DNA of 64,000 bases. It comes from Maribacter antarcticus DSM 21422 (lineage in GTDB: Bacteria > Bacteroidota > Bacteroidia > Flavobacteriales > Flavobacteriaceae). How positions within the stretch are numbered: position 1 is the first letter of the stretch; each line of letters starts with the position of its first letter. Of the stretch, positions 1 through 8,718 are shown one piece after another. The stretch is from positions 620,001-684,000 of the forward strand of contig NZ_JHZC01000004.1 of NCBI RefSeq assembly GCF_000621125.1. The letters run 5' to 3'. The translations under genes and the position numbers were made by a program. The notes below the pieces were generated by a model. The model was not told the origin of the DNA. It searched no databases and saw nothing but the letters and a program-made list of their open reading frames with translations.

Positions 1-587
1 AATTCAATTATGGAAGGTTCTACTGCGCCATGATTCCATCTTTGTCCTTTGTGAAATCCTTTTGCTTGATGTTGTGGTACATTAACCTGATTTGATTTTT
101 TCCAACTGAAGCCATGATCATCTGAATAATATGTTCCGCAACCATTCCTGTATTTTGTATGAAACCCAACTACTGCTCGATCACCGTTTTTAATAAATAC
201 AACAGGCTTTAACATAATAGCCCCGTTGGTATCGATTAAATTTTGTTCCCATTTACCATCAATTCCACCACTGGAACGCGCCGAATACACGCTGTCAATT
301 CCTTTAAAAAAAAGCCGAATATACTCTCCTGTTTTGGGGCTTCTTTTTCCGTAAAGGTTTCCGTTTGCCACAGTTACGGTATCCCAACGCTGTCCGTTAT
401 CTTTGCTTGAAATGTACATGTTTTTGCCATAGTGCCTTATTTCTCCATCTTCAAGTAAGACAAGACCAGTGTAGGCATTTTGTGGTGGTGTGCCGATACT
501 CAATGGAGGTTCAATTCCAGCACGCTGCTGAACGCAAGATGAAAGTGAACATATGGAACTTATTATAATGAAAAAGATATTTTTCAT
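1..587 (-). CDS. Sialidase/BNR-type glycosidase lipoprotein, 3' end cut off by window
   Basis: The start codon is the ATG at 587 on the minus strand, and the gene runs off the left edge (195 codons visible). The N-terminus has a hydrophobic signal ending in a lipobox (LSSC at about residues 15-18), so the product is probably a lipoprotein. Downstream are short beta-strand-rich segments with BNR/Asp-box character (SKDNGQRWDT, SDDHGFSWKK). The last visible stretch, HGAVEPSIIEL, resembles the xEPSxxEL segment of sialidase-superfamily propellers. That suggests an exo-sialidase or related glycosidase on the cell surface or in the periplasm. The substrate cannot be inferred and catalytic residues further on are not visible. 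The family assignment is inference from motifs. Confidence 0.7.
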   Translation of the reverse strand, partial: MKNIFFIIISSICSLSSCVQQRAGIEPPLSIGTPPQNAYTGLVLLEDGEIRHYGKNMYISSKDNGQRWDTVTVANGNLYGKRSPKTGEYIRLFFKGIDSVYSARSSGGIDGKWEQNLIDTNGAIMLKPVVFIKNGDRAVVGFHTKYRNGCGTYYSDDHGFSWKKSNQVNVPQHQAKGFHKGQRWNHGAVEPSIIE

Positions 588-742
588 AGGGTAGCTAAGG
601 CCCAATCTACGTTTTCGTAGGGCGATTTAAAAGTATATAATTTCGTTTAACTAAATAGCCAAAGCTTTGGCGGCGTTTATGGACTGCTTTGCTGTTTCAA
701 AATAGCTACCAAGTGACGTATGACATATAGATGATGTTGTGT

Positions 743-1255
743 TTAGTTCTTTTCCATTGCTTTTATCTTTCTAGGGTGCGGGGTGCCATTCTCTGCATAA
801 AATTGTAACTCCTCCATAATATCTCCTACAAACTTCCCAAACCCTATTCTAAGAAGGGGCCATAAGAGCAGTCCAAGAGGTTTGATATTTGAACGGAATT
901 TCCAAGTCATTTCAGATTGATCATCACCGATTTCACGTAACGAAAAATCCAGCGTGTTGAATTTAACAGGGAAAAAGAAAGGAGTATTGACAAAATCAAT
1001 CTGAACGGTAGCAGTTTTATTATTTTCATCATACGCCAAGAACTTTTCCGAAGCTTTCATACCTTTTTGGTTAGGACTTAGTTCACATACCCGTCCATCT
1101 GAATGGGCACCATCAAATGCCGCACCATTAGCCTGAGCATAGGAATGCGGCACTGAAGCCATCCATTTGTGCCCATCGTTAAATCCATGTGCGAATATGC
1201 CCCAGACCTTATCTGTACTTGCCTTCACTTTTTTGGTTTTTGTAAATTGTATCAT
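743..1255 (-). CDS. SRPBCC-family (START/Bet v1-like) lipid- or ligand-binding protein
   Basis: A 170-aa soluble protein without signal peptide. It begins with the typical SRPBCC opening in which a first beta strand is followed by a Val/Trp-rich helix (KASTDKVWGIFAHGF). The middle has alternating strands (FNTLDFSLREIGDDQSEMTW) and it ends in a long C-terminal helix (PLLRIGFGKFVGDIMEELQ), as in polyketide-cyclase/START-like folds that enclose a hydrophobic ligand. No catalytic motif is visible. It stands alone, with short gene-free flanks on both sides. Function unknown; the fold assignment is by pattern only. Confidence 0.7.
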   Translation of the reverse strand: MIQFTKTKKVKASTDKVWGIFAHGFNDGHKWMASVPHSYAQANGAAFDGAHSDGRVCELSPNQKGMKASEKFLAYDENNKTATVQIDFVNTPFFFPVKFNTLDFSLREIGDDQSEMTWKFRSNIKPLGLLLWPLLRIGFGKFVGDIMEELQFYAENGTPHPRKIKAMEKN

Positions 1256-1500
1256 AATTATTTGCGTTTATATTTTCTTCTTTCGATTAAATACAGCAAA
1301 AAATGATGTGTGAAAGCGTTAAGATAAAAGTATTTTTTTAGAATATTAATTAAACACAACAAAGGGTAAACAGTACTTTTTCACTCGCTTTATTGAAAAT
1401 AAGTACTACGTACGATGCTATTAGAATAAAAAAACAAAAGAACGACACGTTACAGCTATCCGTAAGGGGTATAGATACAGGGTAACGTTTAGCAGTATAT

Positions 1501-2496
1501 CTATTTTGTTTTTACCAATCGCCGCATAGCGACCCATTGCCGTAGCATATCTTTCGCATCTTGGGCAGGGTAGCCTAAAACACTTTTTCCTGCTGCTATA
1601 TCACCAATAACCCCAGAGCCGGCACCAACCACTGCACCAGAATGTATGGTGGTATGGTCTTTTATAGAGGCACTGCCACCAATAATAACACCGTCCCCCA
1701 AAGTAACAGATCCTGCGAGACCGCTATGCCCTGCCATAATACAAGAACGGCCCATCACACTGTTGTGGGCAACTTGTACCAGGTTATCGATTTTGCAACC
1801 ATCACCAACAATGGTGGAACCAAATTTAGCCCTGTCTACACAAGAGTTGGCACCGATTTCAACATAATGACCAATAATCACATTCCCGATCTGAGGAATC
1901 TTAGTCAGTCCACGACCATCCTCACTTGGTCTGTATCCGAAGCCATCTGCACCAATACTTACATTGGTATGAAAAATACAGTGGCTACCAATGATACAGC
2001 GCTCGCGTATTACGGTCCCTGACCAAACAATAGTATTGTCACCGATACGGGTTTCATCGAACACACAAACATTGGGGTACAATCTAACGCCATTTCCTAA
2101 TTCAACATGGTTACCTACATAACAATTTGGACCGATTTTACAGCCTTCTCCAATTGTTGCACTTTCGTGTATGACGGCAGTAGGATGGATATCTGTTTCA
2201 AATACTGGTGGTGGCGGACTAAAAAGCTCCAATATTTTGGCCATCGCTAAATCAACATTTTTGACTTTGATAAACGCACGATTTTCGCCAAGGGCGACAG
2301 TAGGGGTAGCGCTTACCAATGCAGCACATGCTTTTGAAGCTTCCCAATACTTTGCGTATTTAGGGCTCCCAATAAAGGTGATCTGCGTATCATTCGCTTT
2401 TTGAATTTCACCAGCTCCTTCGATTTTTTGGTTGGTGGACCCTATTAATTCTCCTTTTAGAATGGTATTGATTTCGGTAATCGTGTACGATGCCAT
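1501..2496 (-). CDS. lpxD: UDP-3-O-(3-hydroxyacyl)glucosamine N-acyltransferase (LpxD)
   Basis: A 331-aa protein, close to the family length. Residues 1-100 form the LpxD uridine-binding domain; residues about 100-300 are hexapeptide left-handed beta-helix repeats (IGEGCKIGPNCYVG, IGDNTIVWSG, and so on). The expected catalytic histidine is His244 in the VAHN motif. LpxD transfers a 3-hydroxyacyl chain to UDP-3-O-acyl-glucosamine in lipid A synthesis in the cytoplasm. No other lpx gene is adjacent. Bacteroidota often carry one lpxD beside the lpxC-fabZ fusion and a second LpxD-like copy elsewhere; this lone gene may be that second copy, which I cannot test here. Confidence 0.93.
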   Translation of the reverse strand: MASYTITEINTILKGELIGSTNQKIEGAGEIQKANDTQITFIGSPKYAKYWEASKACAALVSATPTVALGENRAFIKVKNVDLAMAKILELFSPPPPVFETDIHPTAVIHESATIGEGCKIGPNCYVGNHVELGNGVRLYPNVCVFDETRIGDNTIVWSGTVIRERCIIGSHCIFHTNVSIGADGFGYRPSEDGRGLTKIPQIGNVIIGHYVEIGANSCVDRAKFGSTIVGDGCKIDNLVQVAHNSVMGRSCIMAGHSGLAGSVTLGDGVIIGGSASIKDHTTIHSGAVVGAGSGVIGDIAAGKSVLGYPAQDAKDMLRQWVAMRRLVKTK

Positions 2497-2654
2497 GTAA
2501 TAGTTTTAGTTGTTTCGTAATTTGTTTGTAGTAAAAAAGTGCAAGCTATCTTCTTCTTTGCAATTTAATATGTTATCAGGTGGAATGCAATGGCTATTTA
2601 AAAATTATTAGTCCAGATTTTAGTCATGCCGCATATAAAAATGGTAGCACCTAT

Positions 2655-2992
2655 TACTTGTTTCCTGTGGCTATTTGTATTCGTAGCCAAATCCTGTATT
2701 GGGAATCTTTATATGCATACTATTAGTAAATAACAGGGCAGAATGTCTTTTGAGTGACGTTGGTGCGGCTTCTGTGTATGATGTCAATTCAGCATTTGCC
2801 GGTACTATTGAGCGTGTTGAAGTGAGGGCGTTTGGATGTTTGTTAGAAGATGTTTTAGGTCTAGTTGACGAAACTGAAGTCACGAAGTACCACCGTTATA
2901 CATGGCAAAAATTAATTAATGATTGTACCATTTCTGAGGTTAAATATTGCCCTAGTTTTTCTGATATTTTAGCTGAATTAAATATAGCTTAA
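2655..2992 (+). pseudogene. Relic of a protein kinase (C-terminal lobe only, frameshifted)
   Basis: The open stretch up to the stop at 2992 reads like the C-terminal half of a eukaryotic-like kinase. LVNN...ECLLSDVGAAS resembles the region leading into the DFG motif, with Phe replaced by Val. EVRAFGCLLEDVL resembles subdomain IX (D/E-x-x-x-FG-x-L). NDCTISEVKYCPSFSDILAEL resembles the last lobe helix around the RP-x-F motif, with Arg lost. Just upstream, at 2701-2720, another frame gives GNLYMHTI, resembling the catalytic loop HGDLYAHNIL, so a frameshift lies near 2720. No N-lobe with the Gly-rich loop or VAIK lysine is recognisable further up. I call it a dead remnant; the exact kinase subfamily is uncertain. 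Confidence 0.6.
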
Positions 2993-3639
2993 AACGTACA
3001 CTTCTGACTATATAACTGTTTATAGCGGTGCTGTTTAAATGGAGCAACCGTGGTAAAAAAGGCAGTGTAATCACTTATCCACCAATCTTTGATTGCAAAG
3101 GGTAAGGGTACTCTTTCGTAGAACTGCCCATGAAATAAATTCGTGAGCAGCAACAGCCAATATAATATTGATTATAAATCACATCATTTATTTTTAAGAA
3201 TGCCTCTCCTTTTTTTAAATTGATTTGTACAAATTTGGTTACGCTTTTCCTTTATAAAAGTGATGTCTTTCAAAATTTATAGTTTGGAGGCTTCGATATT
3301 CCGTTAATTACGAGGTATATTAGGACTATGATTGCGTTGTGGAATCTTTATTAGGATTTTACAGCCTTGAGATGAAGCCGCATAAAAACAGGAATTTTCA
3401 AGCACGTAGTAGGGGAGTTATGATGTATACATGTTGTGATTATTTTTTTGATAAAGACGGTGTAAAAGCTAGCGTTCTGCTTGTGTTTAAATTGTGTAGA
3501 GAAAACTATTGGGTATAGTTCCAAAGTGCCCCACGTGTAGCTAAAATTTATCTACGCAGGACTTAGAAGTCCAAATTCCATAGGAATTTTACCGGACGGC
3601 ATTACGAATTGGCTTTAAATGTAAAACGGGTATAAAATG
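2993..3639. other. Gene-free stretch between two relics
   Basis: No intact gene is seen on either strand. One plus-strand segment at about 3513-3632 gives VPKCPTCS, a stop, NLSTQDLEVQIP, a stop, then EFYRTALRIGFKCKTG. It has a Cys-x-x-Cys and a later Cys-x-Lys pattern in one frame broken by two stops. This could be a decayed zinc-ribbon protein, but I cannot name it. Otherwise AT-rich and featureless. Confidence 0.3.
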
Positions 3640-3871
3640 ATTGTTAAGGCATACATACATTGAGCCGCTATTCTATTGGTCAGTGCACAAAGAAAAGAGT
3701 TTGAAGAATTGCCAAATAAAACCTCTTTAGCTCCCTCTTGAAGAAAACTAATTGCATTTTGTTGCGTAGGATTTGTTGTTTGGAGATTTCCTGCGTACGC
3801 TCATAATTATAAACCCCAATGGAAAGAGAGGAATTCAAACTTAATTCATCTGGTAAGGTAATTGTCTTCAT
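3640..3871 (-). pseudogene. N-terminal relic of an AraC-family transcriptional regulator
   Basis: From ATG 3871 the reading starts MKTITLPDELSLNSSLSIGV...QQILRNK and then loses sense. Shifting frame at about 3755 restores SFLQEGAKEVLFGNSSNSF. This combined pattern (xxILxNKxxxSFLQEGxKEVxF) is the opening sensor segment I recognise from flavobacterial AraC-type regulators. The helix-turn-helix domain is absent and the recovered frame ends at a stop near 3637. So the gene is frameshifted and truncated. It lies immediately downstream of gnd and is presumably not functional. Confidence 0.6.
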
Positions 3872-3921
3872 TGCGTTTTAATTCTTAGCGGGATATAGGC
3901 ACTGGAACGGCCATTTATATT

Positions 3922-5334
3922 TTATGACTTCTCCCATTCTGTATGAAAAATACCTTCACGATCCAATCGCTCATAGGTATGAGAACCAAAGTAATCTCGT
4001 TGTGCTTGTATAAGATTCAACGGTAATCTAGCCGAAGTATACGCATCAAAATACGTAAGTGAATTGGACAGTCCAGGCAAGGGAATACCATTCGTTGCTC
4101 CATAGGCGACGACTATTCTTGCAGCCTGCACCGTGCGCTGTACTTTTTCTACAAAAGTTGGCGAGAGTAGGAGGTTGGGCAAGTCTTTATCCGCTTTAAA
4201 GGCTTCTGTAATATCCGCCAAGAGTCCTGCTCGTATGATACATCCTGCACGCCAGATTTTAGCAATGACGGCGATGTCTAGCTCGTAACCGTATTCCTTG
4301 GAGGCATCCGCTAATTGATGTAGTCCTTGCGCATAGGTAATAATAAAGGAAAAGTAAAGGGCTTGCTCCGTTAGTTTTTCTAGCTGCTCCTTGTCCATAT
4401 GAGTTACCTTGGGTCGATTATAGAGTTCGTCAGCAGTAATACGTTCCTTTTTTAGCGCAGAAATCTCTCGCATACTTACCGCAATATCGATAGAGGGTAT
4501 GGGAATACCCAAATCCATCGCATTCTGACTCGTCCATTTTCCAGTACCCTTTTGTTTGGCCTTATCCAGAATTTGATCTACTAATCTGCCATCCGTCAGG
4601 TCGTCTTCCTGTTCAAATATTTCAGAAGTTATCTCTACCAAAAAGGATTGTAGACGTCCTTGGTTCCATTTGGCATAGGCAGTATGTAGCTCGTCATTGG
4701 AAAAATCACCTCCTTTTTTGAGTACGTCATAGATTTCGGATGTCAGCTGCATTAATCCGTATTCAATGCCATTATGTACCATTTTCACATAGTTGCCGGC
4801 CGATTTAGGCCCCAAATACGCTACACAGGGATCTCCGTTGTATTTGGCTGAAACAGCCTCAAAAATTGGTTTTACATGTTGATACGCTTCTTTATTGCCA
4901 CCAGGCATAATACTGGGGCCACGCCTAGCTCCTTTGGCTCCCCCTGAAACTCCAGCTCCAAAGAAATTAATCCCCTTGTCTTTTAAGTAAGCATCGCGCC
5001 TATCGGTATCAGTATAAAAGGAATTACCACCATCTATAATGATATCACCATCCTCCAAATGGGGCAGCAGGTTTTCGATAACGATATCCACAACCTTACC
5101 AGAAGGGACTAAAAGCATAATTTTTCTAGGTGTTGAAAGGGCTGTGGTAAAATCTTTTATATCTGTTGAAGCATTAACCTTAGCCGTATCTCCTCCTTCT
5201 GTTATCAGTGCGTTTACCTTTTCAGTATCAATGTCGTTCCCAAAAGCGGTGAATCCATTATCGGCTACATTTAGAATAAAGTTACGTCCCATAACTCCTA
5301 ATCCTACTAATCCAAAATCGTATTTATTCTCCAT
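3922..5334 (-). CDS. gnd: 6-phosphogluconate dehydrogenase, decarboxylating
   Basis: A 470-aa protein counted from the ATG at 5334. A longer frame opens at 5388, but its extra 18 residues are not family-like, and 470 aa is the usual length. The Rossmann motif is GLGVMGRN near the N-terminus. The substrate-binding signature GGNSFYTDTDRR, then SGGAKGARRGPSIMPGG and KMVHNGIEYG with the catalytic Lys/Asn pair, are all intact. It oxidises 6-phosphogluconate to ribulose 5-phosphate and CO2 with NAD(P)+ in the cytoplasm. It is divergent from zwf-pgl, giving the complete oxidative pentose-phosphate branch in 4 kb. The 177 bp between the two starts should hold both promoters. Confidence 0.97.
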   Translation of the reverse strand: MENKYDFGLVGLGVMGRNFILNVADNGFTAFGNDIDTEKVNALITEGGDTAKVNASTDIKDFTTALSTPRKIMLLVPSGKVVDIVIENLLPHLEDGDIIIDGGNSFYTDTDRRDAYLKDKGINFFGAGVSGGAKGARRGPSIMPGGNKEAYQHVKPIFEAVSAKYNGDPCVAYLGPKSAGNYVKMVHNGIEYGLMQLTSEIYDVLKKGGDFSNDELHTAYAKWNQGRLQSFLVEITSEIFEQEDDLTDGRLVDQILDKAKQKGTGKWTSQNAMDLGIPIPSIDIAVSMREISALKKERITADELYNRPKVTHMDKEQLEKLTEQALYFSFIITYAQGLHQLADASKEYGYELDIAVIAKIWRAGCIIRAGLLADITEAFKADKDLPNLLLSPTFVEKVQRTVQAARIVVAYGATNGIPLPGLSNSLTYFDAYTSARLPLNLIQAQRDYFGSHTYERLDREGIFHTEWEKS

Positions 5335-5511
5335 ATCTAGTTTGTTCCATGACAATGGAAATTTCTGTATTTTACAGAAAAGTTCCATTAGTTTAGATTC
5401 TTATCAATCAAAAATAAACGAAAATATCCATTTGCATCCGTAACTTGCCCTAAACTCGTTGTGAAAGCCTTTTCTTTTCAATACTTTTATATATTAATCT
5501 TTAAATACCTT

Positions 5512-7044
5512 ATGAATAAAACAGAAAATCAAATGCTTGTTATTTTTGGAGCATCTGGAGATTTAACGGCAAGAAAACTAGTGCCTGCCCTTTTTAATCT
5601 TTACGTGGCCAAACAATTACCGGAGCATTTTATAGTGCTAGGCGCGAGCAGAAGCAACATGACTGATGCTGAATTTCGGAGTAAGGTGGTGCTGGAAAGC
5701 ACCTATTTAAAGGATAGGCTTAAAGATCTGAAGCCAGAATATATAGATGCTTTTGCCAGTAAATTCTTCTATGAAGATTTAGGAGGTGCATACGATTTGG
5801 ATTACGCTCCCTTGCGCAAACGTGTTGGAGATCTTAACGATTCTAATGGCACAGAAGGAAATATCATGTATTATCTTTCTACGCCGCCTACTTTGTACGA
5901 GACCATCGCAAAAAATTTAGCCGAAGCAGGGTTAAGCACTCAGAACAACGGTTGGAAACGAATGATTGTGGAAAAACCTTTTGGCTACGACTTGGAAACT
6001 GCAAAAGCGCTGAATAAGGGCTTGCAAACCCATTTTAAGGAGCATCAGATATATCGAATAGATCATTATTTAGGTAAGGAAACCGTACAGAACCTTCTGG
6101 TAACCCGTTTTGCCAACAGTATTTTTGAACCGTTGTGGAATAGGAACTACATTCATCATGTAGAAATTACGAATGCAGAAAGCGTAGGGGTCGAAAAAAG
6201 AGGAGGCTACTACGATAGCTCTGGTGCTTTGCGCGATATGTTCCAGAACCATTTGTTACAGATTGTTTCCTTGATTGTGATGGAACCACCCATTGGTGAC
6301 CAACCAGAGGAAATACGTAATGAAAAGGTAAAGGCTTTAAAATCGCTTCGGATTATGAAAGATTATAAAACCTTGCATGACCATACCATACGAGCTCAAT
6401 ACGTGGGAGCAGAAATTAATGGAGAAACCATGAAAGGGTATCGGGAAGAGGACGGAGTAGCAAAAGATTCCCTAACCGAAACCTATGCCGCCATTAAATT
6501 CTTTGTAGATAATTGGCGCTGGAAAGATGTTCCTTTTTACGTGAGAACGGCGAAAAGGATGCCAACCAAAGTTACCGAGGTTGTGATTCACTTTAAATCG
6601 CCGCACCATCAGATATTTCAAGACACCGGAATGCACAATAAGGACAATAAGTTGATTATTCGTATTCAGCCCGATGAGGGGATTTTGGTGAAGTTTGGGG
6701 TAAAAGTACCTGGGCAGGGCTTTAAGGTAGAGCGGGCAAATCTTGATTTCTACTATTCTAGCTTGACAGAGACCCATGTAATGCAAGCCTATGAGCGCTT
6801 ATTATTGGATGCTATGCAAGGTGATGCCACGTTATATGCCCGTGCAGACGAAGTAGAGGCGGCTTGGGAGTTTGTAAATCCTATTTTGGACTATTGGAAA
6901 AACGGAAAGGATGTATGCATGTACGGGTATGCATCTGGAGTTTGGGGCCCCGAAAATGCGGATGAGTTAATCGATGGAATTGGTTTTTGGAGAAATCCTG
7001 GACCTAACTTGACCGACGATCCTGGTTTTTGTGTGCTTACTTAA
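5512..7044 (+). CDS. zwf: Glucose-6-phosphate 1-dehydrogenase
   Basis: A 510-aa protein from ATG 5512. An upstream GTG at 5461 would add 17 hydrophobic residues not expected in the family. The nucleotide-binding motif is GASGDLTARKL at the N-terminus, and the signature RIDHYLGKETVQN carries the catalytic His and Lys. It catalyses the NADP-dependent oxidation of glucose 6-phosphate to the lactone, the first step of the oxidative pentose-phosphate pathway. It is followed after 32 bp by pgl in the same direction, so the two are probably co-transcribed. Confidence 0.97.
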   Translation: MNKTENQMLVIFGASGDLTARKLVPALFNLYVAKQLPEHFIVLGASRSNMTDAEFRSKVVLESTYLKDRLKDLKPEYIDAFASKFFYEDLGGAYDLDYAPLRKRVGDLNDSNGTEGNIMYYLSTPPTLYETIAKNLAEAGLSTQNNGWKRMIVEKPFGYDLETAKALNKGLQTHFKEHQIYRIDHYLGKETVQNLLVTRFANSIFEPLWNRNYIHHVEITNAESVGVEKRGGYYDSSGALRDMFQNHLLQIVSLIVMEPPIGDQPEEIRNEKVKALKSLRIMKDYKTLHDHTIRAQYVGAEINGETMKGYREEDGVAKDSLTETYAAIKFFVDNWRWKDVPFYVRTAKRMPTKVTEVVIHFKSPHHQIFQDTGMHNKDNKLIIRIQPDEGILVKFGVKVPGQGFKVERANLDFYYSSLTETHVMQAYERLLLDAMQGDATLYARADEVEAAWEFVNPILDYWKNGKDVCMYGYASGVWGPENADELIDGIGFWRNPGPNLTDDPGFCVLT

Positions 7045-7076
7045 CGCGTTAGAATGTACATTACAATTAAAAAACT

Positions 7077-7787
7077 ATGAAAACTAAGATATATAAAGAT
7101 AAACAAGAAGTTGCTCAACGCTTTGCTTCCTATTTTGCCAATCTGGTAAACGATTATGGGACATTTCATGTAGCGCTGTCTGGCGGTAGTACCCCTAAAC
7201 TTATTTTTGATGTGCTGGCCGACCAGTATGGCGATACAATTGATTGGTCTCAAATCCATTTTTATTGGGGAGACGAGCGTTGTGTTTTGCCAACGGACGA
7301 GCAGAGCAATTTTAAAATGACCCAAGACCATTTATTCTCAAAAATAAAGGTGCAGAAAGAAAATATACACCGCGTGCTTGGTGAAAACCAGCCTACGGGC
7401 GAAGCGATGCGCTATGCAAATCTGTTAGAAATTAATTTGGATAGGGTAGCTAATATTCCTCAATTCGATTTAGTGCTTCTAGGTATGGGTGATGACGGAC
7501 ATACCGCTTCTATCTTTCCGCATGAGATGGAATTATGGAATTCGGAAGACCACTGTGTGGTCGCCACCCATCCAGATTCTGGTCAAAAACGGGTATCGAT
7601 TAACGGCAAGGTCATAAACAGGGCAAAAGAGGTCATCTTTTTGGTAACCGGCGATACCAAGGCAGAAAAGGTTAAAGAAATACACCAACAAGAAAGCGAC
7701 TATAAAAAATACCCTGCTTCTTTGGTGCAACCGGAGACAGGAAAGCTCACTTGGTTTTTGGATGCATCTGCAGCGGCATTACTTTAG
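7077..7787 (+). CDS. pgl: 6-phosphogluconolactonase
   Basis: A 236-aa protein of the glucosamine-6-phosphate isomerase/6PGL fold. The motifs ALSGGSTPK, YWGDERCVLPTDEQSNF and LGMGDDGHTASIFP are all conserved, including the catalytic His in GDDGHTAS. It hydrolyses 6-phosphogluconolactone and bridges Zwf and Gnd. It lies 32 bp after zwf. Its last 9 bases overlap the end of the convergent thioesterase gene, and no terminator hairpin is seen between them. Confidence 0.96.
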   Translation: MKTKIYKDKQEVAQRFASYFANLVNDYGTFHVALSGGSTPKLIFDVLADQYGDTIDWSQIHFYWGDERCVLPTDEQSNFKMTQDHLFSKIKVQKENIHRVLGENQPTGEAMRYANLLEINLDRVANIPQFDLVLLGMGDDGHTASIFPHEMELWNSEDHCVVATHPDSGQKRVSINGKVINRAKEVIFLVTGDTKAEKVKEIHQQESDYKKYPASLVQPETGKLTWFLDASAAALL

Positions 7788-8324
7788 GTCTAGCTGTATG
7801 TTTTCATCCTTGAGGAAGTCGGAATATTCCTTAATCTTAAAGTTTTTAGCGTCGTATTTAGAATCTCGATGAAACGCAGATAGCTTGCGTTCTTTGCTTC
7901 GGGCAAAGCGGCGCATTCCTTCGTTGTCTTTAATAATGAGTCCAGGTATTTTTAGGTTTTTTCCTTTTTCATCTTTTGCCACCATAGTAAAATAGGAGGA
8001 GTTACAATGCCTTTTTTCCCCGGTAATTATATTTTCCGCTTCTACGCGTACTCCAACGACCATGGATGTTCTTCCAGTGTAGTTAATGGAAGCTTTTAGC
8101 GTAAGTAAATCGCCCACATCTACCGGATTAAGAAAATCTACACGATTTACAGATGCGGTAACACAGTAGCTTTGTGAGTGCTTGCTAGAACAGGCAAATG
8201 CAATTTGATCCATTAAGTTTAGAATGTATCCACCATGTACTTTTCCTCCAAAGTTGGAGTGTGTGGGTCGCATAAGTTCCGTTATGGAGACTTTAGAATC
8301 GTTTGCGTTTTTATATTTTACCAT
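7779..8324 (-). CDS. Acyl-CoA thioesterase, hotdog fold
   Basis: A 181-aa protein of the YciA/cytosolic acyl-CoA hydrolase type. Key segments are MRPTHSNFGGKVHGGYILNL, the conserved N/G-G-x-x-HGG near residues 18-35, and DQIAFACSSKHS, followed by the hotdog helix and strands to SSYFTMVA. It is expected to cleave acyl-CoA thioesters in the cytoplasm; chain-length preference is unknown. A charged C-terminal extension of about 55 residues follows the fold. Its ATG shares one base with the stop of the upstream gene (TAATG), which suggests translational coupling with that 121-aa protein. Confidence 0.87.
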   Translation of the reverse strand: MVKYKNANDSKVSITELMRPTHSNFGGKVHGGYILNLMDQIAFACSSKHSQSYCVTASVNRVDFLNPVDVGDLLTLKASINYTGRTSMVVGVRVEAENIITGEKRHCNSSYFTMVAKDEKGKNLKIPGLIIKDNEGMRRFARSKERKLSAFHRDSKYDAKNFKIKEYSDFLKDENIQLDLK

Positions 8325-8689
8325 TAGTTTCTAAAATGTGGGGACCGCTCCTGTTTAACATCGGTTACAAAGTACTTCGTATCCCCAAGCCAAATGAAGG
8401 TAGCGTAGCGCTCCGTGTAACTCACTTTTACATACTGCCCTTGGTATTCTTGTAGTTTTTCAATGACCTTAGCGTCTTTATCCAAAACGGAGAAAGAAAA
8501 AATTTGTGCTCCAGATATTCCCTGGCTAATTTCTCCCTCCCAAGTTTTTATAAGAACCCCTTTGTGGCTTACCTTAATAAGTTCACCAGAGCGTACGCCC
8601 TCGCTATACGGTACAAAATAGATAAATGCGTAGTAAAGTGCCATTAACGCCAATACACTGGCTATGAATAGGAATAGTATTTTTTTCAT
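8324..8689 (-). CDS. Small membrane-anchored conserved protein of unknown function
   Basis: A 121-aa protein. Residues 1-28 form one hydrophobic anchor or uncleaved signal (KKILFLFIASVLALMALYYAFIYFV), followed by a small beta-rich domain containing YSEGVRSGELIKVSHKGVLIKTWEGEISQG. From memory, relatives are often labelled 6-phosphogluconate dehydrogenase in flavobacterial genomes. Nothing in this sequence (no Rossmann fold, far too short) supports that label, which probably spread from the nearby gnd. The stop and the start of the downstream thioesterase overlap in TAATG. Confidence 0.75.
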   Translation of the reverse strand: MKKILFLFIASVLALMALYYAFIYFVPYSEGVRSGELIKVSHKGVLIKTWEGEISQGISGAQIFSFSVLDKDAKVIEKLQEYQGQYVKVSYTERYATFIWLGDTKYFVTDVKQERSPHFRN

Positions 8690-8718
8690 GTTTTATTTTT
8701 AATTGAGAAGTTTCAAAA

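Noticed and set aside
600-742. Possible tail of a lost gene (minus strand SLGSYFETAKQSINAAKALAI then stop)
   Set aside because: Only about 21 residues are readable with no upstream continuation and no family I can name.
1642-2022. Plus-strand ORF of 126 codons over lpxD
   Set aside because: It lies wholly inside the intact lpxD gene in antisense and its translation has no family character.
5039-5443. Plus-strand ORF of 134 codons over the 5' part of gnd
   Set aside because: Antisense shadow of gnd; no recognisable domains.
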